A stretch of 64,000 bases of DNA from Microbacterium sp. SS28 (GTDB taxonomy: Bacteria; Actinomycetota; Actinomycetes; Actinomycetales; Microbacteriaceae), in the NCBI RefSeq assembly GCF_022761035.1, contig NZ_JAKWJP010000002.1, forward strand, positions 620,001-684,000. The letters are read 5' to 3'. Shown in pieces: positions 25,737 through 34,043 of this stretch. The position numbers and the translations under genes are program-made. Under the pieces are notes generated by a model. The model did no database searches. It saw nothing but the letters and a program-made list of their open reading frames with translations, and was not told the DNA's origin. The stretch's first letter is position 1, and each line of letters opens with the position of its first letter.

Positions 25737-27053
25737 ATGGCAGTCGCCGTGTCCATCGAGCCCGCCGCGGTCGCGGCGACACCCGGCACGCCCGTCGAGG
25801 TCACCGTCACCGTCCGCAACGACAGCCAGATCGTCGAGGAGTACCGGCTGCTCGCCTCGGGGCCCGGGGGCGGCTGCGTCACGCTCGAGCCCGACCACGT
25901 CAGCGTCTACCCGGGACGGAGCGAGACCGTCGTCGCGCGCATCCTCGTGGCGCGCTCCCCCGGCATCCTCGCGGGAGAGCTCGACGTCGCGATCCAGGTG
26001 ATGCCGACGGCCGTGATCCCCGAGGACGTCGAGCCGGAGATCACGCGCACGACGGTCGGCGAGGTCGCCGAGCTCATCATCACCGTCGAGGCCTTCGCCG
26101 CCGTCGCCGCCGAGATCGTCCCGAAGGTGTCGCGCTCGCGCGGCCGCAAGCGCGTCCGCCTCGCGATCGACAACAACGGCAACGCGCCGATCGCGGCATC
26201 GCTGATCGGCGCGGGCTCAGAGCGGCTCACGGTGAACCCGCGCGAGCCCGAGGTCGTGATCGACCCGGGGCACGCGCAGTTCGTGCGCGTCACGCTGGCC
26301 CCGCGCCGACGCGTCTGGCGTGGCCAGGCGGCGAGCCATCCCTACTCGGTCGTCGTGACGCCGAGCGCGGGTGAGCCGATCGTCGCCGACGGCATCCACA
26401 TGCAGGAGCCCGTCTTCCCCTCGTGGTTCTGGAAGGCGCTGCTGGCACTCGCCGCCCTCATCGCGCTGCTCATCCTGCTGTGGAATCTGCTGGTCAAGCC
26501 GACCGTCGAGGAGGCCGCCCGCGAAGCCGTCGCCGAGCCGCTCGCCGAGGTGCAGGGACAGGCCGAGGCGGCCGAGCAGGCCGCCGCCGAATCCGCGGAC
26601 TCGGCGAAGGCGGCGCAGGAGGCCGCAGAGGCGGCCGCGACGGGAACCCCGGCTCCCGTGCCGCCCCCGCCCGCACCGACCGTCGCCAACCAGACGAACG
26701 TCATCACGCTCACGGCCGGCGCCGGCGCCGCGCCTGTGCGGCGCGGCCTTCCCGACCCCGTGCCGGACGGTTCGACCCTGCGCATCACCGACCTGGTCGT
26801 GCAGAACCCGCAGGGCGACGTCGCGACGCTCACCCTCGGCTATGGGACGACCGTGCTGCTGACCCTCAGCACCGAGAACTACCGTGACCTCGACCTCCAC
26901 TTCGTGACACCCATCGAGGTGCCGGCGGGCCAGACCCTCCAGGCGCAGCTCTCGTGTCTCATCGTGGGCGATCCGCCTGGCCGCACACCCGAGCGGTGCC
27001 TGTCGTCGATCCTGGTCACGTCGCAGCTCGTGACGCCTCCCCCTGCGGGGTGA
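25737..27053 (+). CDS. Membrane-anchored Ig-like protein of the eCIS locus
   Basis: 438 aa. No signal peptide. Residues 1-225 look like two beta-sandwich (Ig/COG1470-like) domains with EVTVTVRNDSQIVEEYRL and FVRVTLAPRRRVW. One membrane segment follows (about 231-253: FWKALLALAALIALLILLWN), then an Ala/Glu-rich coiled coil (about 255-300), a Pro linker and a C-terminal beta domain of about 115 residues. It is translated with the PAAR tip gene four bases downstream. By topology and context it could anchor or gate the injection particle at the membrane, comparable in role to the CisA protein described for Streptomyces CIS; that comparison is inference. Confidence 0.75.
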   Translation: MAVAVSIEPAAVAATPGTPVEVTVTVRNDSQIVEEYRLLASGPGGGCVTLEPDHVSVYPGRSETVVARILVARSPGILAGELDVAIQVMPTAVIPEDVEPEITRTTVGEVAELIITVEAFAAVAAEIVPKVSRSRGRKRVRLAIDNNGNAPIAASLIGAGSERLTVNPREPEVVIDPGHAQFVRVTLAPRRRVWRGQAASHPYSVVVTPSAGEPIVADGIHMQEPVFPSWFWKALLALAALIALLILLWNLLVKPTVEEAAREAVAEPLAEVQGQAEAAEQAAAESADSAKAAQEAAEAAATGTPAPVPPPPAPTVANQTNVITLTAGAGAAPVRRGLPDPVPDGSTLRITDLVVQNPQGDVATLTLGYGTTVLLTLSTENYRDLDLHFVTPIEVPAGQTLQAQLSCLIVGDPPGRTPERCLSSILVTSQLVTPPPAG

Positions 27054-27056
27054 CGG

Positions 27057-27374
27057 ATGCCGACGGGGCCGGCCCTCCGCGCGGGAGACACCGCGATGTG
27101 CCCCCTGTCGGACGGCCCCAAGCCGCACGTCGGCGGCCCCATCTCACCCGCGGCCGCGGTGCCGACGGTGCTCATCGGGGGCATGCCCGCGGCCGTTGCG
27201 AACGCCACGCCGGGCGGGATCATGTGCGTCTCGCCTGCGCCGAACGGCATCGCGCAGGGCAGCGTCACGGTCCTCATCGGCGGGTTCCCGGCGGCGCGGG
27301 TCGGTGATCTGTCGATGCACGGATCCCCCATCGTCCCCGGGCCGGGCTGCCCGACCGTCATCATCGGCGGATGA
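27057..27374 (+). CDS. PAAR-domain spike-tip protein
   Basis: 105 aa. Seen: repeated Gly/Pro-rich beta turns with VLIGGMPAAV, TVLIGGFPAARVGD and TVIIGG, the pattern of PAAR proteins, and His/Cys residues (C16, H24, C57, H88, C97) for the metal at the tip. It caps the trimeric VgrG-like spike and pierces the target membrane (Afp10/Pvc10 role). Encoded on the opposite strand to the spike, coupled to the membrane protein gene. It ends at a hairpin facing the main operon. Confidence 0.85.
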   Translation: MPTGPALRAGDTAMCPLSDGPKPHVGGPISPAAAVPTVLIGGMPAAVANATPGGIMCVSPAPNGIAQGSVTVLIGGFPAARVGDLSMHGSPIVPGPGCPTVIIGG

Positions 27375-27391
27375 CCCGGGACGGACCGGGT
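27374..27391. terminator. Hairpin between convergent eCIS transcripts
   Basis: Arms ACCCGG and CCGGGT with a six-base loop, directly after the PAAR stop and before the end of the zinc-ribbon gene. It is modest in strength and lacks a U-tract. Confidence 0.4.
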
Positions 27392-27398
27392 GGCCGCG

Positions 27399-28109
27399 TC
27401 ACCCGGACTGGGAGGAGAAGACGTACCCGACGATCGTCTCGACGAATCCGATGACGACGTCACGGTTGAGCCACGCCACGACGATGAGCCCCAGCAGGAC
27501 GGCGAGCACGATGACCGCCGTGAAGGGGAATCGCGTGCTGCGGCCCTTGGGGCGCGAACCCGCGGCGGGCTGCGCCGATGTGTCGGCGGCGCGCGGAGCG
27601 GCGAGGGGCGCGGCGCAGCGGCGGCAGAAGCGGCGCTCGGGTCGGTTGCCCGCGCCGCACGCGGGGCAGCGGACGTCACCGGGGCCGGGCGGCGGCTCGG
27701 CGGGGAGCGGAGCGGGCGCGGGTCGGCGATGCGGGGCGGCGGGGGCCGTGGGCTTGCGCATCGCGAGCCCCTCCGGCTCCGCTGTCGGCGGGTCGGCGGT
27801 ATCCCAGGTCCACAGAGGCTTCACGGGCACCACGGCCGGGGTCGACTCGGTAGGGGTCGCGGCGGGAGCACCGGCCGGAGCCGCGGGGTCGACCGGCTCG
27901 GTGGCGGACGGGCGCGCCTCGGGCGAGCCTGCCTCCGCCGCGGAGTCGGCGCGGGGAGCGGCATCCGTCGCCTCCGAAGGCGTCCCCCCGGACGTCGCGG
28001 CGTCGCCCTCCCACGCGAGGTAGGCGCCGCACTCGCCGCAGAAGTCCTCGCCCGGACGGTTGCGGGCGCCGCACTCGAGGCAGACGATCTGGCCGGCGGT
28101 CGTGCTCAT
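27399..28109 (-). CDS. Zinc-ribbon membrane protein, last gene of the main eCIS operon
   Basis: 236 aa. Two zinc ribbons: CLECGARNRPGEDFCGECG (10-28) and a second CPACGAGNRPERRFCRRC ribbon near 146-163, separated by a 110-residue Ala/Pro/Glu-rich linker. A single membrane segment (about 195-215: FPFTAVIVLAVLLGLIVVAWL) sits near the C terminus with a short tail outside. The start overlaps the tail-protein-I stop by four bases, so it belongs to the operon. Function unknown; zinc ribbons on a tail-anchored protein suggest a scaffold at the membrane. Confidence 0.75.
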   Translation of the reverse strand: MSTTAGQIVCLECGARNRPGEDFCGECGAYLAWEGDAATSGGTPSEATDAAPRADSAAEAGSPEARPSATEPVDPAAPAGAPAATPTESTPAVVPVKPLWTWDTADPPTAEPEGLAMRKPTAPAAPHRRPAPAPLPAEPPPGPGDVRCPACGAGNRPERRFCRRCAAPLAAPRAADTSAQPAAGSRPKGRSTRFPFTAVIVLAVLLGLIVVAWLNRDVVIGFVETIVGYVFSSQSG

Positions 28110-28669
28110 GACTGCTCCTCTGATGCCGTCGGGACGAGCGTCCACGGGACGTGTGCGGGCGCCACCGCGACGAGGACCCGCGCGATACGGCCCCGGAGCT
28201 CGGGATCGTCCGCCCCCGTCACGGTCACGCGCAGTTGGGGCTCGGGCGACCCCGGCGGGTCCGTGCCGGGGGTCACCGACCACGCCACCGCACCGCTGTC
28301 CTCGACGGACACCTCGGCATCGGGCCCTGCCGCGAGCTGCACGGCGTCGCGGATGCCCTCGAGCGTCCCGGCCCGGTGGTGCAGTCCCGCGGCGTGCGAG
28401 ACGATCGCGCGGCGCTGCTCGAGCGTCCACCCGCCGTCCATCGAGACGTCCACCCAGGTCGCGAGCCAGTCGACGAAGTCGGACGGCGCGAGGCGCGGGT
28501 CGACGTATGCGGAGAGGTTGTCGAGCGTCGCGATCGTGGGGGCCAGGGAATCGTCGAAGGCCCTCAGGAATCGGGGGAAGAAGTCGGCGTCGTCGACATC
28601 CTGGTACACCCCCGGCAGTCGCTGGAGCATGGGCGACGGGCTCGCGAGCCCAGGGACGAGGCGGCGCAC
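28106..28669 (-). CDS. Phage tail protein I-like baseplate component (Afp12/Cis12 position)
   Basis: 187 aa, GTG start one base after the baseplate-J stop. Seen: RRLVPGLASPSPMLQRLPGVYQDVDD at the N terminus (cited in part: VPGLASPSP), FLDWLA-like FVDWLATWVDV, and GTLEGIRDAVQLA. This is the Tail_P2_I domain found in baseplate wedges. The GTG is favoured over ATG 28630 because the VPGLASP segment is conserved in this family. Confidence 0.85.
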   Translation of the reverse strand: MRRLVPGLASPSPMLQRLPGVYQDVDDADFFPRFLRAFDDSLAPTIATLDNLSAYVDPRLAPSDFVDWLATWVDVSMDGGWTLEQRRAIVSHAAGLHHRAGTLEGIRDAVQLAAGPDAEVSVEDSGAVAWSVTPGTDPPGSPEPQLRVTVTGADDPELRGRIARVLVAVAPAHVPWTLVPTASEEQS

Positions 28670-28670
28670 G

Positions 28671-30623
28671 TCACACCCCCGAGACGGCGCGGACGCTGTG
28701 ACGGTAGGAGTACACGAGGGCGTTGGCATCGAGGTCGATGCGCATCGTCGGCTCGCCCGCGCGCTTGCCCGTGACGGGGTCCGCCTCCCACAGCTTGAGG
28801 TCGTCGACGAGCTCGACGCCGCGCACAGCCTGCAGGACGGCGTAGACCTCGCCCGCGAGGACGGGACGGCCGAACGCCCAGCCGGTGCCGTCAAGGCCGC
28901 CCAGCACGGGATCGAAGTGGCGGTAGAGCGCGGCGAGCGCCCGCTGCTCGACGACGTCGTGTACGCCGCCCGGCCGCACGATGAGGCGCGCGACGATCGT
29001 GATGCCCCGGTAGAACGGCGGCTCGACGATGACGCGGGCGCCCACCGCCCTGCGCTCGTCGATCTCGGCGGCGATGCCCGCGAGCAGCTCTTCGCGGGGC
29101 TCGAGGTCGGCGAAGTCGACGTGGCCGTCGGGTCCCGCTGCCGCGGACGGCACGACGAGCAGGCGCACGGCGGAGTCGTGACCGGATGCCGGGACGCAGC
29201 GCACGCGTGCGATCCCCGGTCGGGCGGCTTTCGCGAGCTGCTCGTAGTCGTGCGCCGTGACGGCGCGGTCGCGCGTGCGCAGAGCGAGGGGTCCGCGCCG
29301 CTTCGCCTCGTCGAGCGTCTCGCCGTCGTTGCCGCCCAGCGCGGCCGTGAGGTTCTCGACGGATCGCACGTACGGGACCGTCGTCCGCAGGACGGCGAGG
29401 GCGCCGGCGCCGACGTTGCCGCGGCGGCCGCCACCGACGCGGTAGCGGGGCACGCGCAGCGGGGCGCCCGCCGCCGGGACGGCTCCGTACCTCGTGAGCG
29501 TCCCGTCCGCCTCGCGGACGGCGGGTGGGAACGAGATCTCGCCGCGCGCGCGGTCGACCGTCAGGATCCGCTCGTCCTCGGCGTGACCCGCGAAGGAGTC
29601 GACCTCGATCCACTCCTCCCACCCCGCCCCGCCCGCGACCTCTACGACGATGTCGTCGCCGTCCGCCACGATCGGCGCCTGCGTGAGCGCGAAGACCTGA
29701 CCCGGCACGCCCTCGCTGAGCCCCAGCACCTCCCCGGCGACCGTCTCGGCGTGCGTCGCGTCGACAGCGCCGCCGACGACGGATGCCGCTGCCCGGTGCA
29801 CGAGCGGAGAGGACGTGTACGCGGGCTGGCGGTCGTGCGCCGGTTCGGTCACGACGCACCGGATCCAGCCGGCCCGCACGCCGCCGACGACCGAGACGAC
29901 GTGCTCGCGCGGGAGCAGGACCTCGACCTCGCCGTCCTTGTTGAGGCCGCCCGTGCCGTCCGACACGACGCGGCACGGCTTCCACGAGCGACCCGTCCAC
30001 GCCTGCCACTGCCACGGCGGGTCGGTCGGGTCGACGCCGACGCCCCGCACGCTGCAGTCGAGCGCGAGCGCGACGAGGCAGCGCGGCGCGGCGTCGTCGA
30101 GGCCGAACAGGAGGGCATCGCCCGGTGCGGGCTCTGCACCGAAGGCCTCGAGCGTCCCTTCCCCGGGCAGGGCGTTCTCAGCGTGCACGACCCGCACGTC
30201 GACGGGCTCGCCCCGTCCGATGTGGGTGAGCGTCCGTGGCGGGATGACGAGCTCCTCGAGGGTCGCGAAGACGAGCGGCGGCTCCCCCTCGATGCGCTGC
30301 GTCCCCACCTCCGCCTCGGCGGGCACGACGACGGGCTCGGGTCGTGGGGCGGACAGCCGGAACAGGATGTCGGCGCGGGCCGGTGCCGGCGGGTGCAGCG
30401 TGACGCCGAGCAGGTCGAGGAAGGTGATGTAGAGGCGGTCGGGCACTCGGTTGAGGCGATAGTGCAGCTCGTCGACCATGAAGGCGAACGCCTCGATGAG
30501 GGTGACGCCGGGGTCCGACACGTTGTGGTCGCTCCACTCGGGGCAGCGCGCCGCGATGAGGCGCTTGGCGTCGTCGACGAGGTCCTGGAACCGGCGGTCG
30601 TCGAGGTTCGGTGCGGGGAGCAT
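28671..30623 (-). CDS. Baseplate J family protein (Afp11/gp6-like wedge)
   Basis: 650 aa. Seen: an N-terminal segment LIAARCPEWSDHNVSDPGVTLIEAFAFMVDEL typical of this group, a large insertion of beta structure, GNVGAGALAVLRTTVPYV, and RTRDRAVTAHDYEQLAKAARPGIARVRC. It builds the outer baseplate wedges that trigger sheath contraction. It overlaps gp25 upstream by one base (TGATG) and is followed by tail protein I after one base. Confidence 0.9.
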   Translation of the reverse strand: MLPAPNLDDRRFQDLVDDAKRLIAARCPEWSDHNVSDPGVTLIEAFAFMVDELHYRLNRVPDRLYITFLDLLGVTLHPPAPARADILFRLSAPRPEPVVVPAEAEVGTQRIEGEPPLVFATLEELVIPPRTLTHIGRGEPVDVRVVHAENALPGEGTLEAFGAEPAPGDALLFGLDDAAPRCLVALALDCSVRGVGVDPTDPPWQWQAWTGRSWKPCRVVSDGTGGLNKDGEVEVLLPREHVVSVVGGVRAGWIRCVVTEPAHDRQPAYTSSPLVHRAAASVVGGAVDATHAETVAGEVLGLSEGVPGQVFALTQAPIVADGDDIVVEVAGGAGWEEWIEVDSFAGHAEDERILTVDRARGEISFPPAVREADGTLTRYGAVPAAGAPLRVPRYRVGGGRRGNVGAGALAVLRTTVPYVRSVENLTAALGGNDGETLDEAKRRGPLALRTRDRAVTAHDYEQLAKAARPGIARVRCVPASGHDSAVRLLVVPSAAAGPDGHVDFADLEPREELLAGIAAEIDERRAVGARVIVEPPFYRGITIVARLIVRPGGVHDVVEQRALAALYRHFDPVLGGLDGTGWAFGRPVLAGEVYAVLQAVRGVELVDDLKLWEADPVTGKRAGEPTMRIDLDANALVYSYRHSVRAVSGV

Positions 30624-31030
30624 CACGCGCCCCCTTCCTCTCGAGGGATGACGTAGAACGGGAACACGAGGTTGCGCGGATCGTTGTCGCCTCGGATGCG
30701 GTAGCGGATGTCGATGAGCAGCCGTCCGTGCTCCGCTCCGCCGAAGTCGACGACGACCTCGTCGAGCTCGATGCGCGGCTCCCAGAACCGCAGCGACGTG
30801 CGGACGGCCTCGCCGATGGCGCCCGCGGTCGTCGCGTCGGCGGGAGCGAAGACGTAGTCGTGGACGGCGCAGCCGAATTCCGGACGCATGGGCCGCTCGC
30901 CGGGCGACGTCGCGAGGATCAGACGGATGCTGTCCTCGATCTCGCGCTCGTCGCGCGTGAGGAGGATGCGGCCGCTGCGGTCGGCGACGACGGGGAAGGC
31001 CCATCCCCTGCCGACGAACTCCTTCGACAT
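30623..31030 (-). CDS. GPW/gp25-family baseplate wedge protein (Afp9-like)
   Basis: 135 aa. Seen: GRGWAFPVVADRSGRILLTRDEREIEDSIRLILATSPGERPMRPEFGC region, with the conserved EIEDSIRLIL helix and ERPMRPEFG loop of gp25/T6SS TssE-like proteins. It nucleates the sheath on the baseplate. The Glu-Pro-Arg core (WEPRIEL) is present. Typical length; sits between spike and baseplate J as in other eCIS. Confidence 0.92.
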   Translation of the reverse strand: MSKEFVGRGWAFPVVADRSGRILLTRDEREIEDSIRLILATSPGERPMRPEFGCAVHDYVFAPADATTAGAIGEAVRTSLRFWEPRIELDEVVVDFGGAEHGRLLIDIRYRIRGDNDPRNLVFPFYVIPREEGGA

Positions 31031-31038
31031 GCCGCTCC

Positions 31039-32847
31039 TCAGTTGATCTTGACGATGGCGCCCTTGACGGTGACGGCGCCCGAGGCCGACAGCTCGGCCT
31101 GCGCGTCCGCCTTGACGGCGATCTGCGGCGCCGACAGCTCGACCTTCGCGGTCCCCTTCAGCGCGACCTGGGGCGCGCTGAGCTCGAGCTTCTCCTTCGC
31201 CGACAGCGTGATCGTGGATGCCGAGACCTCGACCTTCCCCGTGTCGGTCGTGACCTTGACATCCGTCTTGGCCGTCACCGAGACCGGCCCCTCCGACACG
31301 ATTTCGACGCCCTTGCCACCGTCCTGACGCACCGTGATGCGCTGCGCCCCGTCATTCGTCGTCAGCTGCACCGACTCGGCCGAGCCGTCTTCCACGAGCT
31401 CGACCCGCATCCCCGTGCGGGAGACGAGCGCGCGCCGCAGCACGCCCTTCGAGTCGACGTATTTCCTCCATCCGCCGGCGGGGACGTCCTTGCCGTTGAA
31501 GAGTCCGCCCAGGACGATGGGGCGGTCGAAGAAGCCCTGATCGAAGGCGACGAGCACTTCGTCGCCGATCTCGGGCAGCACGACGAGTCCGCGCTCCTTT
31601 CCTGCGCCCGTGTGGACCGTCCTCGCCCAGCCGCTGACGTAGTCGTCCGATGCGAAGGGGAACTCGAGCTTGACGCGACCCGCGTCGTCGGGGTCCTGGT
31701 TGTCGGTGACGACGGCGGTGACGACCCCCGGGATGCGCGCCTCCTGCAGCGCGACCCCGGCGCCCGCGACCCCGAAGAGCGACCGATCGGACATGTTGGA
31801 GACGACCGCGGTCGTCGCGTACCCCGCGACCGACGAGAAGTCGTGGACGGTTTCGCTCACGGTGTAACGCCCGTCGAAGGGCGCGCCGAAACCCGTGAGG
31901 GTGACGGCGACGCCGCAGCGGATCTCGGGATTGCCCGTCACCTGCGCCTCGACCTCGGCGAAGCCGCCCGCGAGCCGGTCGGCGAGGGAGGCGGCGAGCT
32001 TGTCCTGCGAGGCAGCGCGTCCCTCGCCCGAGAGGTCGGCGAGCTCGCGCGACCCGACCTTCTTCGCGATCGCCGCGGGGGTGAGGCTCGCGATATCCGC
32101 GCTGCGCGTGCGGGCGTCGGCGGTCGAGACGACCACTTTCTTCGCCGCCGGATCCCACCCGCGCACCGAGACCCGCGAGACCTGCTCGGCGGCGGTCACG
32201 ACCGCCCGCACGTACTGGGCGTTGGCGCCGTGCTCGATGACGACGGGGTTGTCGCGGGCGCTCGACGCCGCGGGCGCATCGCGCGCAGGCGTGGGTGGTC
32301 CGAAGTCGAGCCGCTTGCCCGTCACCGTGAACGTCGCGCCCGCGATGCGCGCGAGGCGCGCGAGGAAGGTCCAGTCGCTCACGTTGTCCTGCGCGACGTG
32401 CGGCAGCACGCCGCTCGGCGCCTCGACCGTGCCGACCGTGAGACCGGCGTTCTGCGCGACGCGCCGGACGATGTCGGCGATCGTGCTGTCGACGAAGGCC
32501 GCGACCCGCGTGCCGCGCATGAGGCGCGCCGCGCCGTCGAGGCCGCGCACGCGCGTGTGGAGGGATCCCCCGACGTCCTCCCGTTCCAGAGCAGTCACCT
32601 CTCCCTCGAAGAGCACGCGCTCGGGTGTCGGGCCGTTCTGCGACACCTTGAGCTTCACGGCGCCCGCGATCGGGAACTTCGGCGCGACGATGCCGTGCTC
32701 GTCGGCGAAGTCCAGCTCGAACGAGTCCGGCAGTCCGACGCCGTCCGTGATGCGCCCGCGGACGAGCAGGCTGGAGACGTCGGTGGGCAGGTCGCTTCCG
32801 TCGACCTGCACGACGAGGAGCGATGTGTAGGTGTCAAGTGCGGGCAC
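31039..32847 (-). CDS. VgrG-like spike protein (Afp8-like)
   Basis: 602 aa, GTG start preceded by GGGAGGTGG and overlapping the LysM gene by 14 bases. N-terminal hub (gp27-like, about 1-330), an OB-fold gp5-like domain (IPGVVTAVVTDNQDPDDAGRVKLEFP, about 365-450), then a C-terminal beta-helix of short repeats (KVEVSASTITLSAKEKLELSAPQ and so on). It forms the trimeric needle that carries the PAAR tip. The C-terminal repeats are regular, with no extra effector domain. Confidence 0.9.
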   Translation of the reverse strand: MPALDTYTSLLVVQVDGSDLPTDVSSLLVRGRITDGVGLPDSFELDFADEHGIVAPKFPIAGAVKLKVSQNGPTPERVLFEGEVTALEREDVGGSLHTRVRGLDGAARLMRGTRVAAFVDSTIADIVRRVAQNAGLTVGTVEAPSGVLPHVAQDNVSDWTFLARLARIAGATFTVTGKRLDFGPPTPARDAPAASSARDNPVVIEHGANAQYVRAVVTAAEQVSRVSVRGWDPAAKKVVVSTADARTRSADIASLTPAAIAKKVGSRELADLSGEGRAASQDKLAASLADRLAGGFAEVEAQVTGNPEIRCGVAVTLTGFGAPFDGRYTVSETVHDFSSVAGYATTAVVSNMSDRSLFGVAGAGVALQEARIPGVVTAVVTDNQDPDDAGRVKLEFPFASDDYVSGWARTVHTGAGKERGLVVLPEIGDEVLVAFDQGFFDRPIVLGGLFNGKDVPAGGWRKYVDSKGVLRRALVSRTGMRVELVEDGSAESVQLTTNDGAQRITVRQDGGKGVEIVSEGPVSVTAKTDVKVTTDTGKVEVSASTITLSAKEKLELSAPQVALKGTAKVELSAPQIAVKADAQAELSASGAVTVKGAIVKIN

Positions 32848-33592
32848 CGGCCACCTCCCGCTTCGCGACGACTCTGGCGTCGGCATCCTCCAACTCCCCC
32901 GCCGTGGGGAGGAAGACCGTGCTGCCCGGGCGCACGCGCATGGGGTCGTCGATGCCGTTGACGTCGGCGAGCGGCCGCCAGAGCGCCGCGTTGCCGTACT
33001 CGCGGTAGGCGAGCACGGCGAGCGAGTCGCCCTCGCGCATCGTGTGGACGCGGCGCGGCTGGAGTCCGCCCGAGGTGGGGTTCTGCTTGCCCTGCTCGGA
33101 CGGCAGCTCTTCGAGCGCGACGGTGCACACGGCACGCAGCGGGCGCCCATCCGAGCCGAAGAGGGTGTACTTCGCCGACACCGACTTCACGTACCCGAGG
33201 AAGCCGCTCAGCGGCCCCCACCCGAACTTCACCCACGGCGGCGACGGCTTGGTCTGCCGAGAGGCCTCGGTCGGCACGAGCGTCTTGAAGAGGTCCTCGA
33301 CATCCTTCACGACGCTGCCGCCGGAGGTCTGGGTCGCATCGAAGAACATCTCGAGCGTCATCTTCTGCGGCTCGGGGCTCGTGTAGCTCGCGGGGGGCGC
33401 CGACCCCGACTTCTTCTGGTTCTGCGAATCCCACTTGGCGGCCTTCGTGACCGTCAGCTCCTTCGGGTTGAAGTGGAACTCGATCTGGCCCATGCCGGCA
33501 CCCGGCTTGCCGGGAGCGGGGCCGGGCTCGAACAGCTCGAGACGCGCGTGGACGAGTTTGGCCGAGTCGCTGGATGTCTGGGTGAGAGGCAT
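32834..33592 (-). CDS. LysM-domain tail hub/tube-initiator protein (Afp7-like)
   Basis: 252 aa. N-terminal CIS tube-like domain with IEFHFNPKELTVTKAAKW, middle GPLSGFLGYVKSVSAKYTLF, and a C-terminal LysM (about 185-232: HTMREGDSLAVLAYREYGNAALWRPLADVN). It links the inner tube to the spike; the LysM may contact peptidoglycan or stack on the hub. Three bases separate it from the tube gene upstream. Confidence 0.88.
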   Translation of the reverse strand: MPLTQTSSDSAKLVHARLELFEPGPAPGKPGAGMGQIEFHFNPKELTVTKAAKWDSQNQKKSGSAPPASYTSPEPQKMTLEMFFDATQTSGGSVVKDVEDLFKTLVPTEASRQTKPSPPWVKFGWGPLSGFLGYVKSVSAKYTLFGSDGRPLRAVCTVALEELPSEQGKQNPTSGGLQPRRVHTMREGDSLAVLAYREYGNAALWRPLADVNGIDDPMRVRPGSTVFLPTAGELEDADARVVAKREVAGART

Positions 33593-33595
33593 GCG

Positions 33596-34033
33596 TCACC
33601 CCTTCACCTGGAAGCCGTGGTGCGCGAGCTCGAGGGTCTCGATCGCGACCTTGGACGACTCGGCGTTGAGCGACGGGCCCGTCCAGCGGACCGGGAGGAC
33701 GCCCGTCAGCTCCCAGCTGAGGACGGGATCGCCTCGGCTGTCCATGGCCGTGATGACTCCGCTGCTGTGCTTCCGCTCGTCGGCGAAGCCCAGGATCCAG
33801 CGGACGACCTTTCCCGACTCGGCGCTCAGCGGACGGGTCAGCTTGATGTTCGGGAACTTGAGGCGGCTCGCGAACTGCCACGGGAAGGCGTTGTTGCCGC
33901 CTTCCTCGCGCGTCTCGAGGACGACCTCGACGCCGAGGCCCTCGCACGTCGCGAACGCTCCGAGGGTCTCTTTGTCGAGCATCACCTCGTACGAGACGGT
34001 GAGGGCCCACGCGGGGGCTTCCGTGCCGGGCAT
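33596..34033 (-). CDS. Inner tube protein 2 (gp19/Hcp-like, Afp5 position)
   Basis: 145 aa. Seen: YEVMLDKETLGAFATCEGLGVEVV at the N terminus and NIKLTRPLSAESGKVVRWI, typical of T4 gp19-type tube proteins. It differs from tube 1 and sits next to the hub gene, so it probably forms the first ring above the spike. ATG 34033 is chosen as the beginning of the conserved domain; the open frame extends upstream only as antisense composition. Confidence 0.88.
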   Translation of the reverse strand: MPGTEAPAWALTVSYEVMLDKETLGAFATCEGLGVEVVLETREEGGNNAFPWQFASRLKFPNIKLTRPLSAESGKVVRWILGFADERKHSSGVITAMDSRGDPVLSWELTGVLPVRWTGPSLNAESSKVAIETLELAHHGFQVKG

Positions 34034-34043
34034 CGCGTCCTCC

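Noticed and set aside
27390..30656. A 1088-codon plus-strand open frame antisense to the baseplate genes
   Set aside because: It is Asp/Arg/His-rich without domains, as expected for the complement of high-GC coding DNA; the minus-strand genes have clear families and coupled starts.
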